From positions 33,187 through 97,186 of the forward strand of contig DJIF01000136.1 in NCBI GenBank assembly GCA_002433485.1: DNA of 64,000 nt, read 5' to 3'. The position numbers were made by a program, and so were the translations under genes. The notes beneath the pieces were generated by a model that was not told where the DNA came from, did not search any database, and was given only the letters and a program-made list of their open reading frames with translations. This stretch comes from Deltaproteobacteria bacterium UBA6601. GTDB taxonomy: Bacteria > Myxococcota_A > UBA796 > UBA9615. Of the stretch, positions 41,390 through 50,960 are shown one piece after another. Within the stretch, counting starts at the first letter, position 1; every line of letters begins with the position of its first letter.

Positions 41390-42256
41390 GTGAATGTGCA
41401 TTCTACTTTGCTGAGGATGCAGCGCAACACGACGACTGCAGCCCCTGGGAGCCCCTTGCCGACAGCCGAGCCAGGCGTACAATCCTCCCGGAGCACACAG
41501 TTGAACATCCCTCAGCCCACCGTCCCCGTGTGTATTCCTGCCCGTTGGGCAGCGAGCCGCTTCCCTGGCAAGCTGCTGCAGCGCCTCGGTCACGGGACGG
41601 TACTCTCCCACACCATTGCAAGAGCCAGCGCAAAGGCTCCCGGACCAGTCATCGTGCTCGCCGATGACCACAGAATTGCTGAAGAGGCGCGGCGAACCGG
41701 GTGCTCCTTCCGGCTGATCAAGGGCCCCTTCCGCAATGGCTCCGAGCGGATTGCCGGCGCCCTCGAGGCCGGACTGCTGGGAGAGCTGCCGGAGTACATC
41801 ATCAACGTTCAAGGAGACGCGGTGGGCCTGCCTGAAGAGGCCGCGGCTCAATGCTTGGAGGCCCTCCTGCAGGACCCCGCAGCCAGCCTCGCCAGCTGCG
41901 CGGTCTCAGCACCCCATGCTCAGCATCATGGCCGCACAACAGTAAGGATCAAAAACGGGCGGGCCGAGAGCTTCTCCCGCCAGCCCCTTAACCCAGGCCC
42001 GACCGCAAGCTCCGACCTGCTGCTGCACATCGGCGTGTACGCGTACCGAACAGCAGCTCTCCTGGAACTTGCTCGGCGAACACCTGGCCCCCTTGAACTA
42101 AGCGAGTCACTGGAGCAACTGCGGTGGCTTGAGAACCAGCACCACATCGCCATAAGGGTCCTTGATGAAGTGCCCGCAGCCGCCCTGGCCATTGACCGCC
42201 CCCACGACCTCCGGTTCCACCAGGAGCTTGGTGGCTCGCAGACCGAGAGCAACTGA
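41390..42256 (+). CDS. CMP-KDO synthetase-like cytidylyltransferase
   Basis: 288 residues. It resembles KdsB, which activates KDO with CTP for lipopolysaccharide: IPARWAASRFPGKLL is the nucleotide-binding signature, EYIINVQGDAV carries the metal-binding Asp, GVYAYRTAALL and ESLEQLRWL are further KdsB blocks, and AIDRPHDL has the second conserved Asp. The normally strict GDEP segment reads GDAVGLP, so metal or substrate binding may differ. The first ~35 residues are low-complexity; a start at 41417 or even later is possible. It is divergent from the MopE-repeat genes with 42 bp between starts. Confidence 0.78.
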   Translation: MNVHSTLLRMQRNTTTAAPGSPLPTAEPGVQSSRSTQLNIPQPTVPVCIPARWAASRFPGKLLQRLGHGTVLSHTIARASAKAPGPVIVLADDHRIAEEARRTGCSFRLIKGPFRNGSERIAGALEAGLLGELPEYIINVQGDAVGLPEEAAAQCLEALLQDPAASLASCAVSAPHAQHHGRTTVRIKNGRAESFSRQPLNPGPTASSDLLLHIGVYAYRTAALLELARRTPGPLELSESLEQLRWLENQHHIAIRVLDEVPAAALAIDRPHDLRFHQELGGSQTESN

Positions 42257-42270
42257 GCTACCGTCCTAGG

Positions 42271-43461
42271 GTGCTGCCACCCACCAATCCACCGCCTGAG
42301 GCCCAGTGGGGTCATGCTCTACGCCACCACTGGTTACTAGAGCCGGGTATGACCTTCCTCAACCACGGCTCCTTCGGCGCAACACCCCGCTGCGTGCTGC
42401 GCAGCCAGGAGCGTTGGCGACTGGCCCTGGAGCGCCAACCTCTGCGCTTCATGAACGATGAACTCGGCTCCGGCTTGCGGGCCGCCGCTGGTGAACTGGG
42501 TGGGCTCCTGGGAGTTCCCGGGGAGCAACTGGCCTTTGTGGAGAATGCGACCAGCGGAATCAATGCGGTGCTTCGCTCCCTTCACCTGGAACCGGACGAT
42601 GAGATCGTCGCCACCAGCCATGTCTACGGCGCGGTCGACCGAACCCTGGACTTCGTCTGCCGACGCAGTGGAGCGCGATCCGTGCACGCCAATGTCCCCT
42701 TTCCCATTCAAGAGCCAGCTCAGGTAACTGCGGCAATCCAAGCGGCACTATCCGCGAAAACACGAGTGCTGGTACTCGACCACATCACCTCACCAACTGC
42801 TCTGATCCTTCCCATTGCCGAAATCACAGCCCTGTGTCAGCAACAGGGCATTCAGGTGCTGATCGACGGCGCGCACGGACCCGGTATGGTCAATCTGGAT
42901 CTGCTGAAGATCGGCTCCGACTGGTACACCGGCAATTGTCACAAGTGGCTCTGCTCGGCCAAGGGTTGCGCCTTTCTCTGGGCACACCCTGATCTCGCCG
43001 CTAGTCGACAAGACATCCACCCAGTCGTGATATCGCACCAGCTCGATGAACCCTGGCCCGCAGAATTCGACGCCATCGGCACCCGAGACTACTCCGCCTG
43101 GCTATCAGTGGGGGAAGCGCTTCGATTTCACCAGAAGCTGGGTGGCGCCGAGCTCCGTCAGCGCAACCGCCGCCTAGCTCTTGAAGGTGCCGAGTTATTG
43201 CGCAGCGAGCTTCATCAGGAAGCCCTGGCCCCAGACTCGATGCTGGGCTCCATTGTTACGCTGCGCTGGCCCGAAGAGGTCGACGCTACAGTCGAAGTAG
43301 CAGCCCGTCTACGACGCGAACTCTGGGCAGAGCACCGTGTCGAAGTGGCAGTCTTCGCCTTCGACGGGCAGATCTACTTTCGCATCTCGGCACAGGCTTA
43401 CAATGAGCTGGCAGACTATCAACAGCTGGCAGTAGCACTGCGCAACCGCAGGGGCCGGTAA
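42271..43461 (+). CDS. Class V PLP-dependent aminotransferase (isopenicillin N epimerase-like)
   Basis: 396 residues, probable GTG start at 42271, 14 bp after the previous stop. FLNHGSFGATPRCVL at the N terminus is typical of the isopenicillin N epimerase/cysteine-desulfurase-like branch, FVENATSGINAVLRSL binds PLP phosphate, LIDGAHGPGMV has the PLP-ring Asp and His, and the Schiff-base Lys is in GNCHKWLCSAKG. Real IPN epimerization is unlikely outside antibiotic producers; members are often of unknown substrate, with ergothioneine EgtE-like activity also possible. Cytosolic. Confidence 0.84.
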   Translation: MLPPTNPPPEAQWGHALRHHWLLEPGMTFLNHGSFGATPRCVLRSQERWRLALERQPLRFMNDELGSGLRAAAGELGGLLGVPGEQLAFVENATSGINAVLRSLHLEPDDEIVATSHVYGAVDRTLDFVCRRSGARSVHANVPFPIQEPAQVTAAIQAALSAKTRVLVLDHITSPTALILPIAEITALCQQQGIQVLIDGAHGPGMVNLDLLKIGSDWYTGNCHKWLCSAKGCAFLWAHPDLAASRQDIHPVVISHQLDEPWPAEFDAIGTRDYSAWLSVGEALRFHQKLGGAELRQRNRRLALEGAELLRSELHQEALAPDSMLGSIVTLRWPEEVDATVEVAARLRRELWAEHRVEVAVFAFDGQIYFRISAQAYNELADYQQLAVALRNRRGR

Positions 43462-43468
43462 AACCAGC

Positions 43469-44245
43469 ATGGACGTCATCCAGGTACCGGTATGGACGGA
43501 CAACTACGCCTACCTGATCCCCCTCAGCGATGGTGCTTGCGCGCTGGTAGACAGCCCAGAGGCTGAGCCCATTCTCGAGCTGCTAGAGCAACGAAACCTG
43601 CGCTTGAGTCACATTCTTAATACCCACCACCACCCTGATCACATCGGCGCCAACCAGCGCCTGCTGGAAGCGTTCCCGGACCTCGAGGTGTGGGCAGGCA
43701 GCTTCGACCAGGAACAGCACCGAATCCCCGGCCAGACTCGCGCCCTGAGCCACGGTGAACCGTTCCAGCTCGGCCCGCTGCGAGGTGTAGTGTTGGAGGT
43801 GCCCGGGCACACCCTGGGCCACATTGTCTACCGCTTCGACGATAACACCGTGTTCGTCGGCGACACCCTGTTCGTAGCTGGCTGCGGCAGGCTCTTTGAA
43901 GGGGACGCCCGGATGATGGACCACAGCCTCAACGAAGTCCTCGCCGAGCTGCCGGACGAGGCCCTCCTTTATTGCGCGCACGAGTACACCGAGGCGAATC
44001 TACGCTTTGCCTTGAGTGTAGAGCCGGACAACAGCGCCCTGCAGGAGTACCGAGATAGAGTTCAGGCGCGCCGGGCGCGGCAGCTCCCCACCGTGCCCTC
44101 CCGCATGGGCGACGAACGCGCAATCAATCCATTCTTGCGCTGCTACAGCGCAACCATCAGAGCCTCGACCGGCTGTGGAACAGAACACCCTCGCCATCAG
44201 GTATTCGGCATACTGCGATCCATGAAAGACCGCTTCCGGGGCTGA
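43469..44245 (+). CDS. gloB: Hydroxyacylglutathione hydrolase (glyoxalase II)
   Basis: 258 residues, seven bp after the aminotransferase. It hydrolyses S-lactoylglutathione in methylglyoxal detoxification. The metallo-beta-lactamase metal site is THHHPDHIG; further ligands lie in EVPGHTLGHIVY, VGDTLFVAGCGRLFEG (Asp) and YCAHEYTEANLRFA (His). The C-terminal region includes Arg/Lys segments used for glutathione. Length and GDTLF/HEYT motifs are typical of GloB rather than generic beta-lactamase-fold hydrolases. Confidence 0.93.
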   Translation: MDVIQVPVWTDNYAYLIPLSDGACALVDSPEAEPILELLEQRNLRLSHILNTHHHPDHIGANQRLLEAFPDLEVWAGSFDQEQHRIPGQTRALSHGEPFQLGPLRGVVLEVPGHTLGHIVYRFDDNTVFVGDTLFVAGCGRLFEGDARMMDHSLNEVLAELPDEALLYCAHEYTEANLRFALSVEPDNSALQEYRDRVQARRARQLPTVPSRMGDERAINPFLRCYSATIRASTGCGTEHPRHQVFGILRSMKDRFRG

Positions 44246-44255
44246 CTCAGTTGTG

Positions 44256-45047
44256 ATGGGCCGACAACAGCCGACCCCTCCCTGGCGGCCCCTGGTGGCG
44301 GCGCTTACCATCCTGCTCAGCGCCGCACTGAGCAACGCCTGTTCGACCGCCCACACCGCCCGTCCTTTGGGAAAGGGCAAACATGCCGCGCACATCAGCG
44401 TAGGTGGCCCGCTGGTAGCACTGAGCGAGGAGCAGAACACCTCCATTCCACTGACCACCGTGACCTGGAAGACAGGATTGACCGACCGGGCCGACTTCTA
44501 CCTTGGCTGGCACGTGATCGAGAGCTTTCTCAACAAGGGCAACTTCTTCTTTGACGTCGGAGCCTCTTATTACCTGCTGGATCAGCGCGGCGCGCTGCCA
44601 GGGATTTCCGCCGCATTTACCCTCTCACCGCTGCTCAGTCACCAAGCCAGCTGGGCCGCCATGGACCTGCAGATCACCGCATCGTGGACGCTTGGGCCGC
44701 GACAACGCCACCTCATTTACCTGGGTTTCCACAACTACTTCAGCCCAGTCCGATCCCAGCTGATCGCCAACTCGCCCTACACCTTCAGTCCCTACCTCGG
44801 CGGCCAACTACGCCTTGGCCCTCAACGCCAGCTGGGCCTTAGCGTTGAGCTGAAGTGGCTGCGACCCTACCAAGATCGTGACAGGCTCAGCCCCAGCTTC
44901 CTGGCTCCTGGCAACCAGGGTGCCTTGTCCCTGGTTGCAGGACTGACCCTGTTCATCGGCAGCAGGGCCGGCCATAGGAGCGAACAGGTCGAGAGTCCCC
45001 AAGGCCCTCAGGACACAAGTAAATCCAGCGAGGAGGCCGGCCCATGA
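44256..45047 (+). CDS. Outer-membrane lipoprotein, probable beta-barrel-like
   Basis: 263 residues from ATG 44256 (a GTG three bases upstream is the alternative). Lipobox LSNAC (Cys29). The mature part is rich in alternating hydrophobic/polar strands with aromatic belts (DFYLGWHVIES, FFFDVGASYYLL, HLIYLGFHNYFSPV, LSLVAGLTLFIGS), suggesting a small outer-membrane barrel or barrel-like protein anchored by lipid. The C-terminal ~25 residues are hydrophilic. It overlaps the next lipoprotein gene by four bases (ATGA), so the two are coupled. No named family recognised. Confidence 0.72.
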   Translation: MGRQQPTPPWRPLVAALTILLSAALSNACSTAHTARPLGKGKHAAHISVGGPLVALSEEQNTSIPLTTVTWKTGLTDRADFYLGWHVIESFLNKGNFFFDVGASYYLLDQRGALPGISAAFTLSPLLSHQASWAAMDLQITASWTLGPRQRHLIYLGFHNYFSPVRSQLIANSPYTFSPYLGGQLRLGPQRQLGLSVELKWLRPYQDRDRLSPSFLAPGNQGALSLVAGLTLFIGSRAGHRSEQVESPQGPQDTSKSSEEAGP

Positions 45048-46000
45048 GACTCAAGCTGGTCCTCACGCTGCTGGGCTGGGTCCTGGCGACCGGCTGCATT
45101 GAACAGGTAGACCAGCTGTGGTTCCAACCCGATCCGCTCACAGCCTACAGCTGGCCAGCAAACGAGGTCCCGGAATCCCGCATCGAAGAGGTAGAGCTGC
45201 AAGGCAGTGCGCTGGCAGAGGAACAGGCACCCACGCTGTTCGGAGTCTGGCTACATCCCTGCGAAGACAGCAGTCCGCAAGACTGTCCACCCAACGACGA
45301 GTACGACCGCGCAAATCGCGAGACTACGGTGCTCTACCTACACGGCGGCCGGGGCAACCTTGAGAGCCATTGGGCCCGACTCCAGATCCTCTGGCGCATG
45401 GGCTTCGCGATCTTCGCCGTCGACTATCGCGGTTACGGTCGCTCCACTGGCAGCCCCAGCGAAGCAGGACTCTACCTGGACGCTCGCAGTGCTTTGAATC
45501 ACGTGCTTGAGCAGCTCGCCGCAGCAGGCGCTGAGCAGCTGCCCCGTCCAGAGTTGTCCCGGGTGATCTACTATGGCCATTCCCTCGGCGGCGCCGTTGC
45601 CATCGATCTAGCCAGCGAGTTCAATCCCAGCCTCCTTATCACTGAGTCCTCCATCGTCAGTGCGCAGGCCCTGGTCGACGATGCGCTGGGCCTGGGACTA
45701 CCGGCTGGCACCCTCATGAGCAGCGAGTTTGATGCAATCGCGAAAATTCCTTTCGTTACCGCTCCCAAGCTGGTCCTTCATGGTACGGAAGACATTCTGG
45801 TGCGCTTCGAATTTGCCCAACTGCTTTACCAGGCAGCAAGCGAGCCACGGAAGCTGGTCGCCATAGCTGGCGCTGACCACAATAACTTGCCCTGCCCCAG
45901 CCAAGCTGCGCCGACACCTGGAGCCGATTCGAGCTGTATAGCAAGCCCCTCCTACCTCGCTGAGCTGAACTCCTTTATAGAAGAGTTCCTCGCTCCCTGA
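45044..46000 (+). CDS. Alpha/beta-hydrolase lipoprotein
   Basis: 318 residues, lipobox LATGC (Cys18). The hydrolase fold is clear: VLYLHGGRGNLESHW (oxyanion hole), FAVDYRGYGRSTG, the nucleophile elbow GHSLGGAVA, the acid in LHGTEDILV and the His in GADHNNL, so the Ser-Asp-His triad is complete. It resembles BEM46/FrsA-like esterases, here exported and lipid-anchored at the outer membrane. An insertion with Cys residues (PCEDSSPQDCPPN) may form a disulfide. Coupled to the preceding beta-rich lipoprotein. Confidence 0.85.
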   Translation: MRLKLVLTLLGWVLATGCIEQVDQLWFQPDPLTAYSWPANEVPESRIEEVELQGSALAEEQAPTLFGVWLHPCEDSSPQDCPPNDEYDRANRETTVLYLHGGRGNLESHWARLQILWRMGFAIFAVDYRGYGRSTGSPSEAGLYLDARSALNHVLEQLAAAGAEQLPRPELSRVIYYGHSLGGAVAIDLASEFNPSLLITESSIVSAQALVDDALGLGLPAGTLMSSEFDAIAKIPFVTAPKLVLHGTEDILVRFEFAQLLYQAASEPRKLVAIAGADHNNLPCPSQAAPTPGADSSCIASPSYLAELNSFIEEFLAP

Positions 46001-46031
46001 GCAACGCACAGATCCAGGCTAAGATGCGCCG

Positions 46032-49000
46032 ATGAGCGATGGAGACCCCTGGCTGAAAGGCCTCACCCGCGCCCTGTCCCTGGTGGGCCAGGAGCTGCAG
46101 CCTGCCAGTGAAGAAGGTGGCTGGGGTGAACATCCAGACTCCGTTCGCCTGGAGATGATCGAAGAAGCTCTGGCCACCGAACGAGCAGAACGCCGGGCCA
46201 GCGAGGAACGGCTCAGCGCGACTCGGACTGACCTCAGCGCGACCCGAGAGAAGCTTGGACTAGCCAAGACCGAGCTGGATCAGGTGACAGCGGCACTGGC
46301 CAACGCAAAAGAGGGCCTCGGCCGTGAGAAGGCCGGTCTGAGTGGACTCCAACAACAACACGAAGAACTCGTTGAAGAAGCGCGCCAACTCCGCCAGGAC
46401 CGAGATGCGCTGCGCGACCGACTCGACTCACTGGGTTCCCGCCTGGACGAGACCAATACCCTCAAGATTCGCTCGACCCAGGAGCTGGAAGAGCTTCGCC
46501 ACCTACTGGACGAGAGCCGCTCGGAGGGCAGTACCGCCACCGAGCGCTGGCAAGAGGGCGAACAGAAACTGGAAACCCTCAACGAAGAGCTGCGCAAGGT
46601 GCGCCGCGAAGCAGAGATGTTGCGCAGCGATCTCAGCCAGACCGAAGCCCAGCTGGAAGCCTCGCATTCCCGCATCGAAGCCTACAGCGGCGACCGTGAG
46701 GGCCTACACGCCCAACTACAAGCTGCTCTCGCAGCTCGTGAAGTAGCGGAAAATCGAGCCGCCGACGCCGAGCAGCGAGTCAGCCAAGCAGAGAAGGCGA
46801 CCCGTCAGGCTGAACACCTGAGCGAACAGGCCCGAGCAGATGCCCGCGATGCACGACATGAGATCACTCTGGCCGATCAGCGCACCCACCGCGTGGAAGA
46901 GGAGCGCAACGAAATCCTCGAGCAAGTGCGGGGCATGGAGACCGCCCTGGCCGAGCGAGAGCAGAAGCTCGCAGAGCTACAGAGCTCGCTCGTGGCGGAA
47001 CAGCAGTCCCGACTGGCTTCCGAGCAACAAGCCAGCATGGCCAAAGCAACCTTGGAGCGGCAAGAGAGCCTGTTCGCAAACCAGAACGAAAAGGCTGAGG
47101 CTGAGGGCCGTATCGAGGAACTAAACCGGATCCTGCGGCGAGAGCGAGTGGTAAGCCTCGATCTACGAACCGAGATCAACGGACTGGAGGCAGAACTCGA
47201 CGAGAAGGAAAGCAAGCTTCGCCAGGTCCAGAACCAGCTCCGCGACCGGGAGCAGCAGGTCGCGGCCAGTCAGGAGCAGGTCGACACTCTGAGCGCTAGT
47301 GTCAAAGCTCGGACCGAAGAAGTCTCCGAAGCCTTGGCTGAGGTGGAGCAACTGCATCGAAACGTCGCCGAAGCCAAGGCTGAAATAGACACTCGAGACG
47401 AGCGCCTGCGCCTCGCCGAAGAAGACATCAACAACACCGAAGCTGAACTTGCCGAACGAGGGCGAGAGCTATCCGAGGCTGAGCGGAAGCTCAGCAACCT
47501 GGAGCTTAAGGTCGCAGACGCTGAAGGCAGGGCGGCAGATGCGGAATCCCGAGCTCAGCGAGCCGAAGCCCATGCTCGGGAATCCTCCCAGCAAGCCGAC
47601 CGCGCAGTCGAATATGCAGAGCAGGCGCAGGAGAAGGCGGTGCAGTCAGAAGCAGCCCGCCACAAGGCCGAAGAGAGTCGGGCCCTGAGTCTGGAGACCG
47701 CCGCCGAGAAGAGCGCCCAGGCAGCGACGGCCGAACAGGCGCGCATAGCGGCTGAGGTTGCCGCCGAACAGGCACTACAACTACAGCAGGAGGCCTTTGA
47801 GGCGAGGGATCTGGCCCTTGCCCAGGCAGACCAGACCCGCACCCAGTTTGAGCAACTTAAGGCTGCTGCTGAGCACGCACGAACGGAGGCCGAACAAGCC
47901 CGACATGAAGCTGACCAGGCCCTGGAGAAAGCAGAGCAGATCGCGGAAGACGCCCAGAACACGGTGAAACGTCGCTCGCAGCAAGCCCAAGAGGAGATGG
48001 CCGAGACCCGCCGCATCGCCGACGAACAGTGTAATGCTGTTCAACAGCAAGCGGAGCAACGAGTTACTGAGGCGGTGGCGGAGCAGACCGCAGCCCTCCA
48101 ACAAGCGGAGCTGAGCGCTAGCCGGGCAGCAAGCGCCAGAGAGCAAACGGAACAAGCCCTTAAAGAAGCCGAGCAAGCGACGAGCCGGATGAATGAAGCT
48201 GATGGGGCTCGACACAAAGCCCTGGAGCACTTGGAACAGGCCCAGCAAGAGATCGCCCAGCTCAAGGCAGAGCGGAATCAAGTTCTCGGTCAAGTCCAAC
48301 AGCTGGAGGACCAAGCTCAAGCACAGGCCAACCGGGCCGAGGCCATGTCGCAGCGAGTAGACACGCTCCTCAGCGAAACCTCAGTACTGTCGGAACAACG
48401 AGACAACCTGAGCCTAGAGATCCGTACCGTGCAGGAAGAGGCAGAGAGCCGCATTGCGGCAGCAACGGCCGGTCTTCATCGGGAACGCGAGACCTGGCAG
48501 GAGCGGCTCGCTAACGAACTTAAGGGTAAGGAAGAGGCCCTCAGCCAGGTTCAGTTGGAAGCCGAGCGAGTCCGTATTGAAGGAGACATGGCCCGCGAGG
48601 CGGCGCTCTACGAACTCCAACAAGAATACGAACTCAAGGCCAACAGCGAGCGCAGCCAAAGCCAAAGCTCACTGCAACAGCTCAGCGCGCGCCTGGAAGA
48701 GCTCATCCAACACTCCGAACAAGTCGGTGAAGCCAAGGCGGTGGTTCAGCAGGAACTGGAGCAACGAGGACGGGAGCTTGAGGCCAGCCAGGGGCACAAT
48801 GCCAGCCTTTCCGCGCAGTTGGAGCAACTACAGCAGAAGCTACAACAGAGCGAGCAGGCCCGCGAGTCGGAGCGGGTTCGAGCCATGGATACACAGAACC
48901 AGCTGGATGCCATCACTCAACAGCAGAACGATGCACAACGCGAACACAAAAGCCTGCTGGCACGACATGGCGAGGTAGCCAAAACCCTTGAGGCGGCCCG

Positions 49001-49469
49001 CAGCGGCCGAGTAGAGGAGGCTACAACCAGTCAGCGGGAGCGGGAACTTCGAGAGACGGTCGAGGCAGCCTACGCAGAAGCTCAACGGCGGGTTCGAGCC
49101 CTTGAAACTCAGCTCGAAGAGCGCGACGAACAACTCGAAGCGCTAAGGCTCAGCCTCACCGACAGCGCAGAGCCAGCCAAAAGCAGCAAAGGACCGGAGA
49201 TCTCCTTCGCAGATTTGCCCGGGCCAGTGGCACAGGCAGCCAAAGAGGAGGCCCCAAGCCCCAAGACCAGCGAAGCCCCGCCTTCAAGCCGTCCTTCACG
49301 ACCCCCGAGCGCCGCCTCGCTACCCCGTCATCCGCCAGCCGCAGGTTCGCGGCCAGCACGCCCCCCGGCCCGATTCGACAATGCCACTGGCAAACTGTAC
49401 ACCGCTCGTAAGACACCGGTCGCAGATGAAGAAAAGGGTGTCTTTAAGCTGTTTCGGCGGAAGCGTTAG
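46032..49469 (+). CDS. Giant coiled-coil protein
   Basis: 1145 residues. From residue ~35 to ~1040 it is one almost unbroken heptad-rich, Glu/Gln/Ala/Arg/Lys coiled coil with no Pro, no signal peptide and no membrane helix. The last ~100 residues are a Pro/Ser-rich linker ending in a basic RRKR tail. Resembles structural filament or polarity-type proteins by composition only; similarity hits to myosin or SMC would be non-specific. It is four bases upstream of a SpoIID-domain gene, hinting at a cell-wall or division-related role. Function unknown. Confidence 0.75.
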   Translation: MSDGDPWLKGLTRALSLVGQELQPASEEGGWGEHPDSVRLEMIEEALATERAERRASEERLSATRTDLSATREKLGLAKTELDQVTAALANAKEGLGREKAGLSGLQQQHEELVEEARQLRQDRDALRDRLDSLGSRLDETNTLKIRSTQELEELRHLLDESRSEGSTATERWQEGEQKLETLNEELRKVRREAEMLRSDLSQTEAQLEASHSRIEAYSGDREGLHAQLQAALAAREVAENRAADAEQRVSQAEKATRQAEHLSEQARADARDARHEITLADQRTHRVEEERNEILEQVRGMETALAEREQKLAELQSSLVAEQQSRLASEQQASMAKATLERQESLFANQNEKAEAEGRIEELNRILRRERVVSLDLRTEINGLEAELDEKESKLRQVQNQLRDREQQVAASQEQVDTLSASVKARTEEVSEALAEVEQLHRNVAEAKAEIDTRDERLRLAEEDINNTEAELAERGRELSEAERKLSNLELKVADAEGRAADAESRAQRAEAHARESSQQADRAVEYAEQAQEKAVQSEAARHKAEESRALSLETAAEKSAQAATAEQARIAAEVAAEQALQLQQEAFEARDLALAQADQTRTQFEQLKAAAEHARTEAEQARHEADQALEKAEQIAEDAQNTVKRRSQQAQEEMAETRRIADEQCNAVQQQAEQRVTEAVAEQTAALQQAELSASRAASAREQTEQALKEAEQATSRMNEADGARHKALEHLEQAQQEIAQLKAERNQVLGQVQQLEDQAQAQANRAEAMSQRVDTLLSETSVLSEQRDNLSLEIRTVQEEAESRIAAATAGLHRERETWQERLANELKGKEEALSQVQLEAERVRIEGDMAREAALYELQQEYELKANSERSQSQSSLQQLSARLEELIQHSEQVGEAKAVVQQELEQRGRELEASQGHNASLSAQLEQLQQKLQQSEQARESERVRAMDTQNQLDAITQQQNDAQREHKSLLARHGEVAKTLEAARSGRVEEATTSQRERELRETVEAAYAEAQRRVRALETQLEERDEQLEALRLSLTDSAEPAKSSKGPEISFADLPGPVAQAAKEEAPSPKTSEAPPSSRPSRPPSAASLPRHPPAAGSRPARPPARFDNATGKLYTARKTPVADEEKGVFKLFRRKR

Positions 49470-49472
49470 ATC

Positions 49473-50948
49473 ATGCCCGATCCCAGTCCTCGGCCCAATC
49501 GGGATCTCCGCTCCAGCCCACCGCCGGATCTAAAATCCCGCAAGGAAGAGCGCCGCTCGCGGCCGCCTGGCCCGGTTCCCATCGTCGTGATTCCCCGTGG
49601 CGGTGGAGGCAAGGAGCGGCGCTTCGCGCTCCATCCCTCACGGGTTCTACTGGTCCTGCTGAGTGTCTTTACCGCAGGTCTGTTACTGGCCACCGGCCTG
49701 TTCGCCGGCTACTGGATTCTCACCGATCAGACCCTGGTACGGGAAGACTATGGTCGACTCGCTGAAGAAGTGGAGGACCTACGAACCGAGCTCTCCGACC
49801 TCAAAGAACGCTCGAGGGCCCAAAGGACCAGCGACGAGTCGACCCGAGATGAAGCTGAAGCCAATGAGTCCCTCAAGGGGCTGACCCTGCCGGAACCAAG
49901 TGCAACGGTGCCGACGATCCGGGTCGCTTTGCTCAGGACCTCCGGCTCCATCACCCTTGAGGGCGAAGGCCTCAATATCAACCAGGGGCCCAATCAGGCG
50001 ATCCCAATGCCAAGGGGGCGAGCACTGGTAATGCCGCGCCGTGAGGGGGTCTGGGTGGAGGGCGTTGGCATCATTCCAAAGGGCACCCGCATAGAGAACC
50101 GGGTCGGACCGATTCGGATCGGCAAGAAGGAATATCCAGGGGCGCTGGAACTCCACGAAGAAGACGGCAAGTTGCTACTGGTGAACGAGGTCGACCTTGA
50201 GCGATACCTGCAGGGAGTAGTGGCAGCAGAGCTGCCGGCCTCCTGGGGCTTGGAGGCCAAGAAGGCCCAGGCGGTCGCGGCCCGCACCTATGCCCTGATG
50301 CAACGCAACAGCTCCACGCGGGCCTACCACCTAGAGTCCACGGTAGACGATCAGGTCTACTCGGGACGGGGTGCTGACCCAAGCTCCAGAGCTGCAGTCA
50401 CGACCACCCACGGCGAAGTGCTGAGCCGCAATGGGTATCTGGTATCAGCCTTCTACCACTCAGCCTGTGCAGGCCAGACGGAGGTACCCGACAATGTCTG
50501 GCCAGAACGACCGAACAACGGCAACGCCAGCGTTAAATGTGGCTTTTGCGATGGAGCAACCCGGACCCCTTGGGAGACCCAGATCAAACCAGATGAACTA
50601 CTCAAGGCGCTGCAATCCGCAGGCGAACAAGCCGATGCGGTCCAGGGACTACACATTCGAGAGCGAAGTCTATCGGGCCGAGTCACGCTGCTGGACCTGA
50701 TCACCGAAGACGGCACGGTTCGCTGGAGTGGCAATGAGTTCCGCCAGCACCTGGGCTGGAACCGGGTAAAAAGCGCCCGTTTTGAAAGCGAAGTAGTGGG
50801 CGCAGGCTTTCTGGTGCGCGGCCGCGGCGCTGGTCACGGCGTCGGCCTCTGTCAATGGGGAGCCCGTAGCATGGCGGCTTCCGATCACGACTATCAGGAC
50901 ATCCTGGGGCACTACTATCCAGGAGCAGGCTTAACCCGCATCTATTAA
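49473..50948 (+). CDS. SpoIID/LytB-domain protein
   Basis: 491 residues. Residues ~1-50 are basic and Pro-rich (cytosolic), a single membrane helix follows at ~53-78 (VLLVLLSVFTAGLLLATG), then a coiled-coil stretch and, from ~165, the SpoIID/LytB domain: ELHEEDGKLLLVNEVD, LERYLQGVVAAELPA, AQAVAARTYAL, FYHSACAGQTEV and GHGVGLCQWGARSMA. SpoIID acts on denuded glycan strands; LytB-type proteins enhance amidases. Outside sporulators, members are thought to work in cell-wall remodelling or division. It is a type II membrane protein with the catalytic part in the periplasm, next to the coiled-coil gene. Confidence 0.85.
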   Translation: MPDPSPRPNRDLRSSPPPDLKSRKEERRSRPPGPVPIVVIPRGGGGKERRFALHPSRVLLVLLSVFTAGLLLATGLFAGYWILTDQTLVREDYGRLAEEVEDLRTELSDLKERSRAQRTSDESTRDEAEANESLKGLTLPEPSATVPTIRVALLRTSGSITLEGEGLNINQGPNQAIPMPRGRALVMPRREGVWVEGVGIIPKGTRIENRVGPIRIGKKEYPGALELHEEDGKLLLVNEVDLERYLQGVVAAELPASWGLEAKKAQAVAARTYALMQRNSSTRAYHLESTVDDQVYSGRGADPSSRAAVTTTHGEVLSRNGYLVSAFYHSACAGQTEVPDNVWPERPNNGNASVKCGFCDGATRTPWETQIKPDELLKALQSAGEQADAVQGLHIRERSLSGRVTLLDLITEDGTVRWSGNEFRQHLGWNRVKSARFESEVVGAGFLVRGRGAGHGVGLCQWGARSMAASDHDYQDILGHYYPGAGLTRIY

Positions 50949-50960
50949 GAGCGTGCCGCC

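Noticed and set aside
46032..49469. Myosin/SMC-type ATPase
   Set aside because: No Walker motifs or head domains; only the coiled-coil composition is similar.
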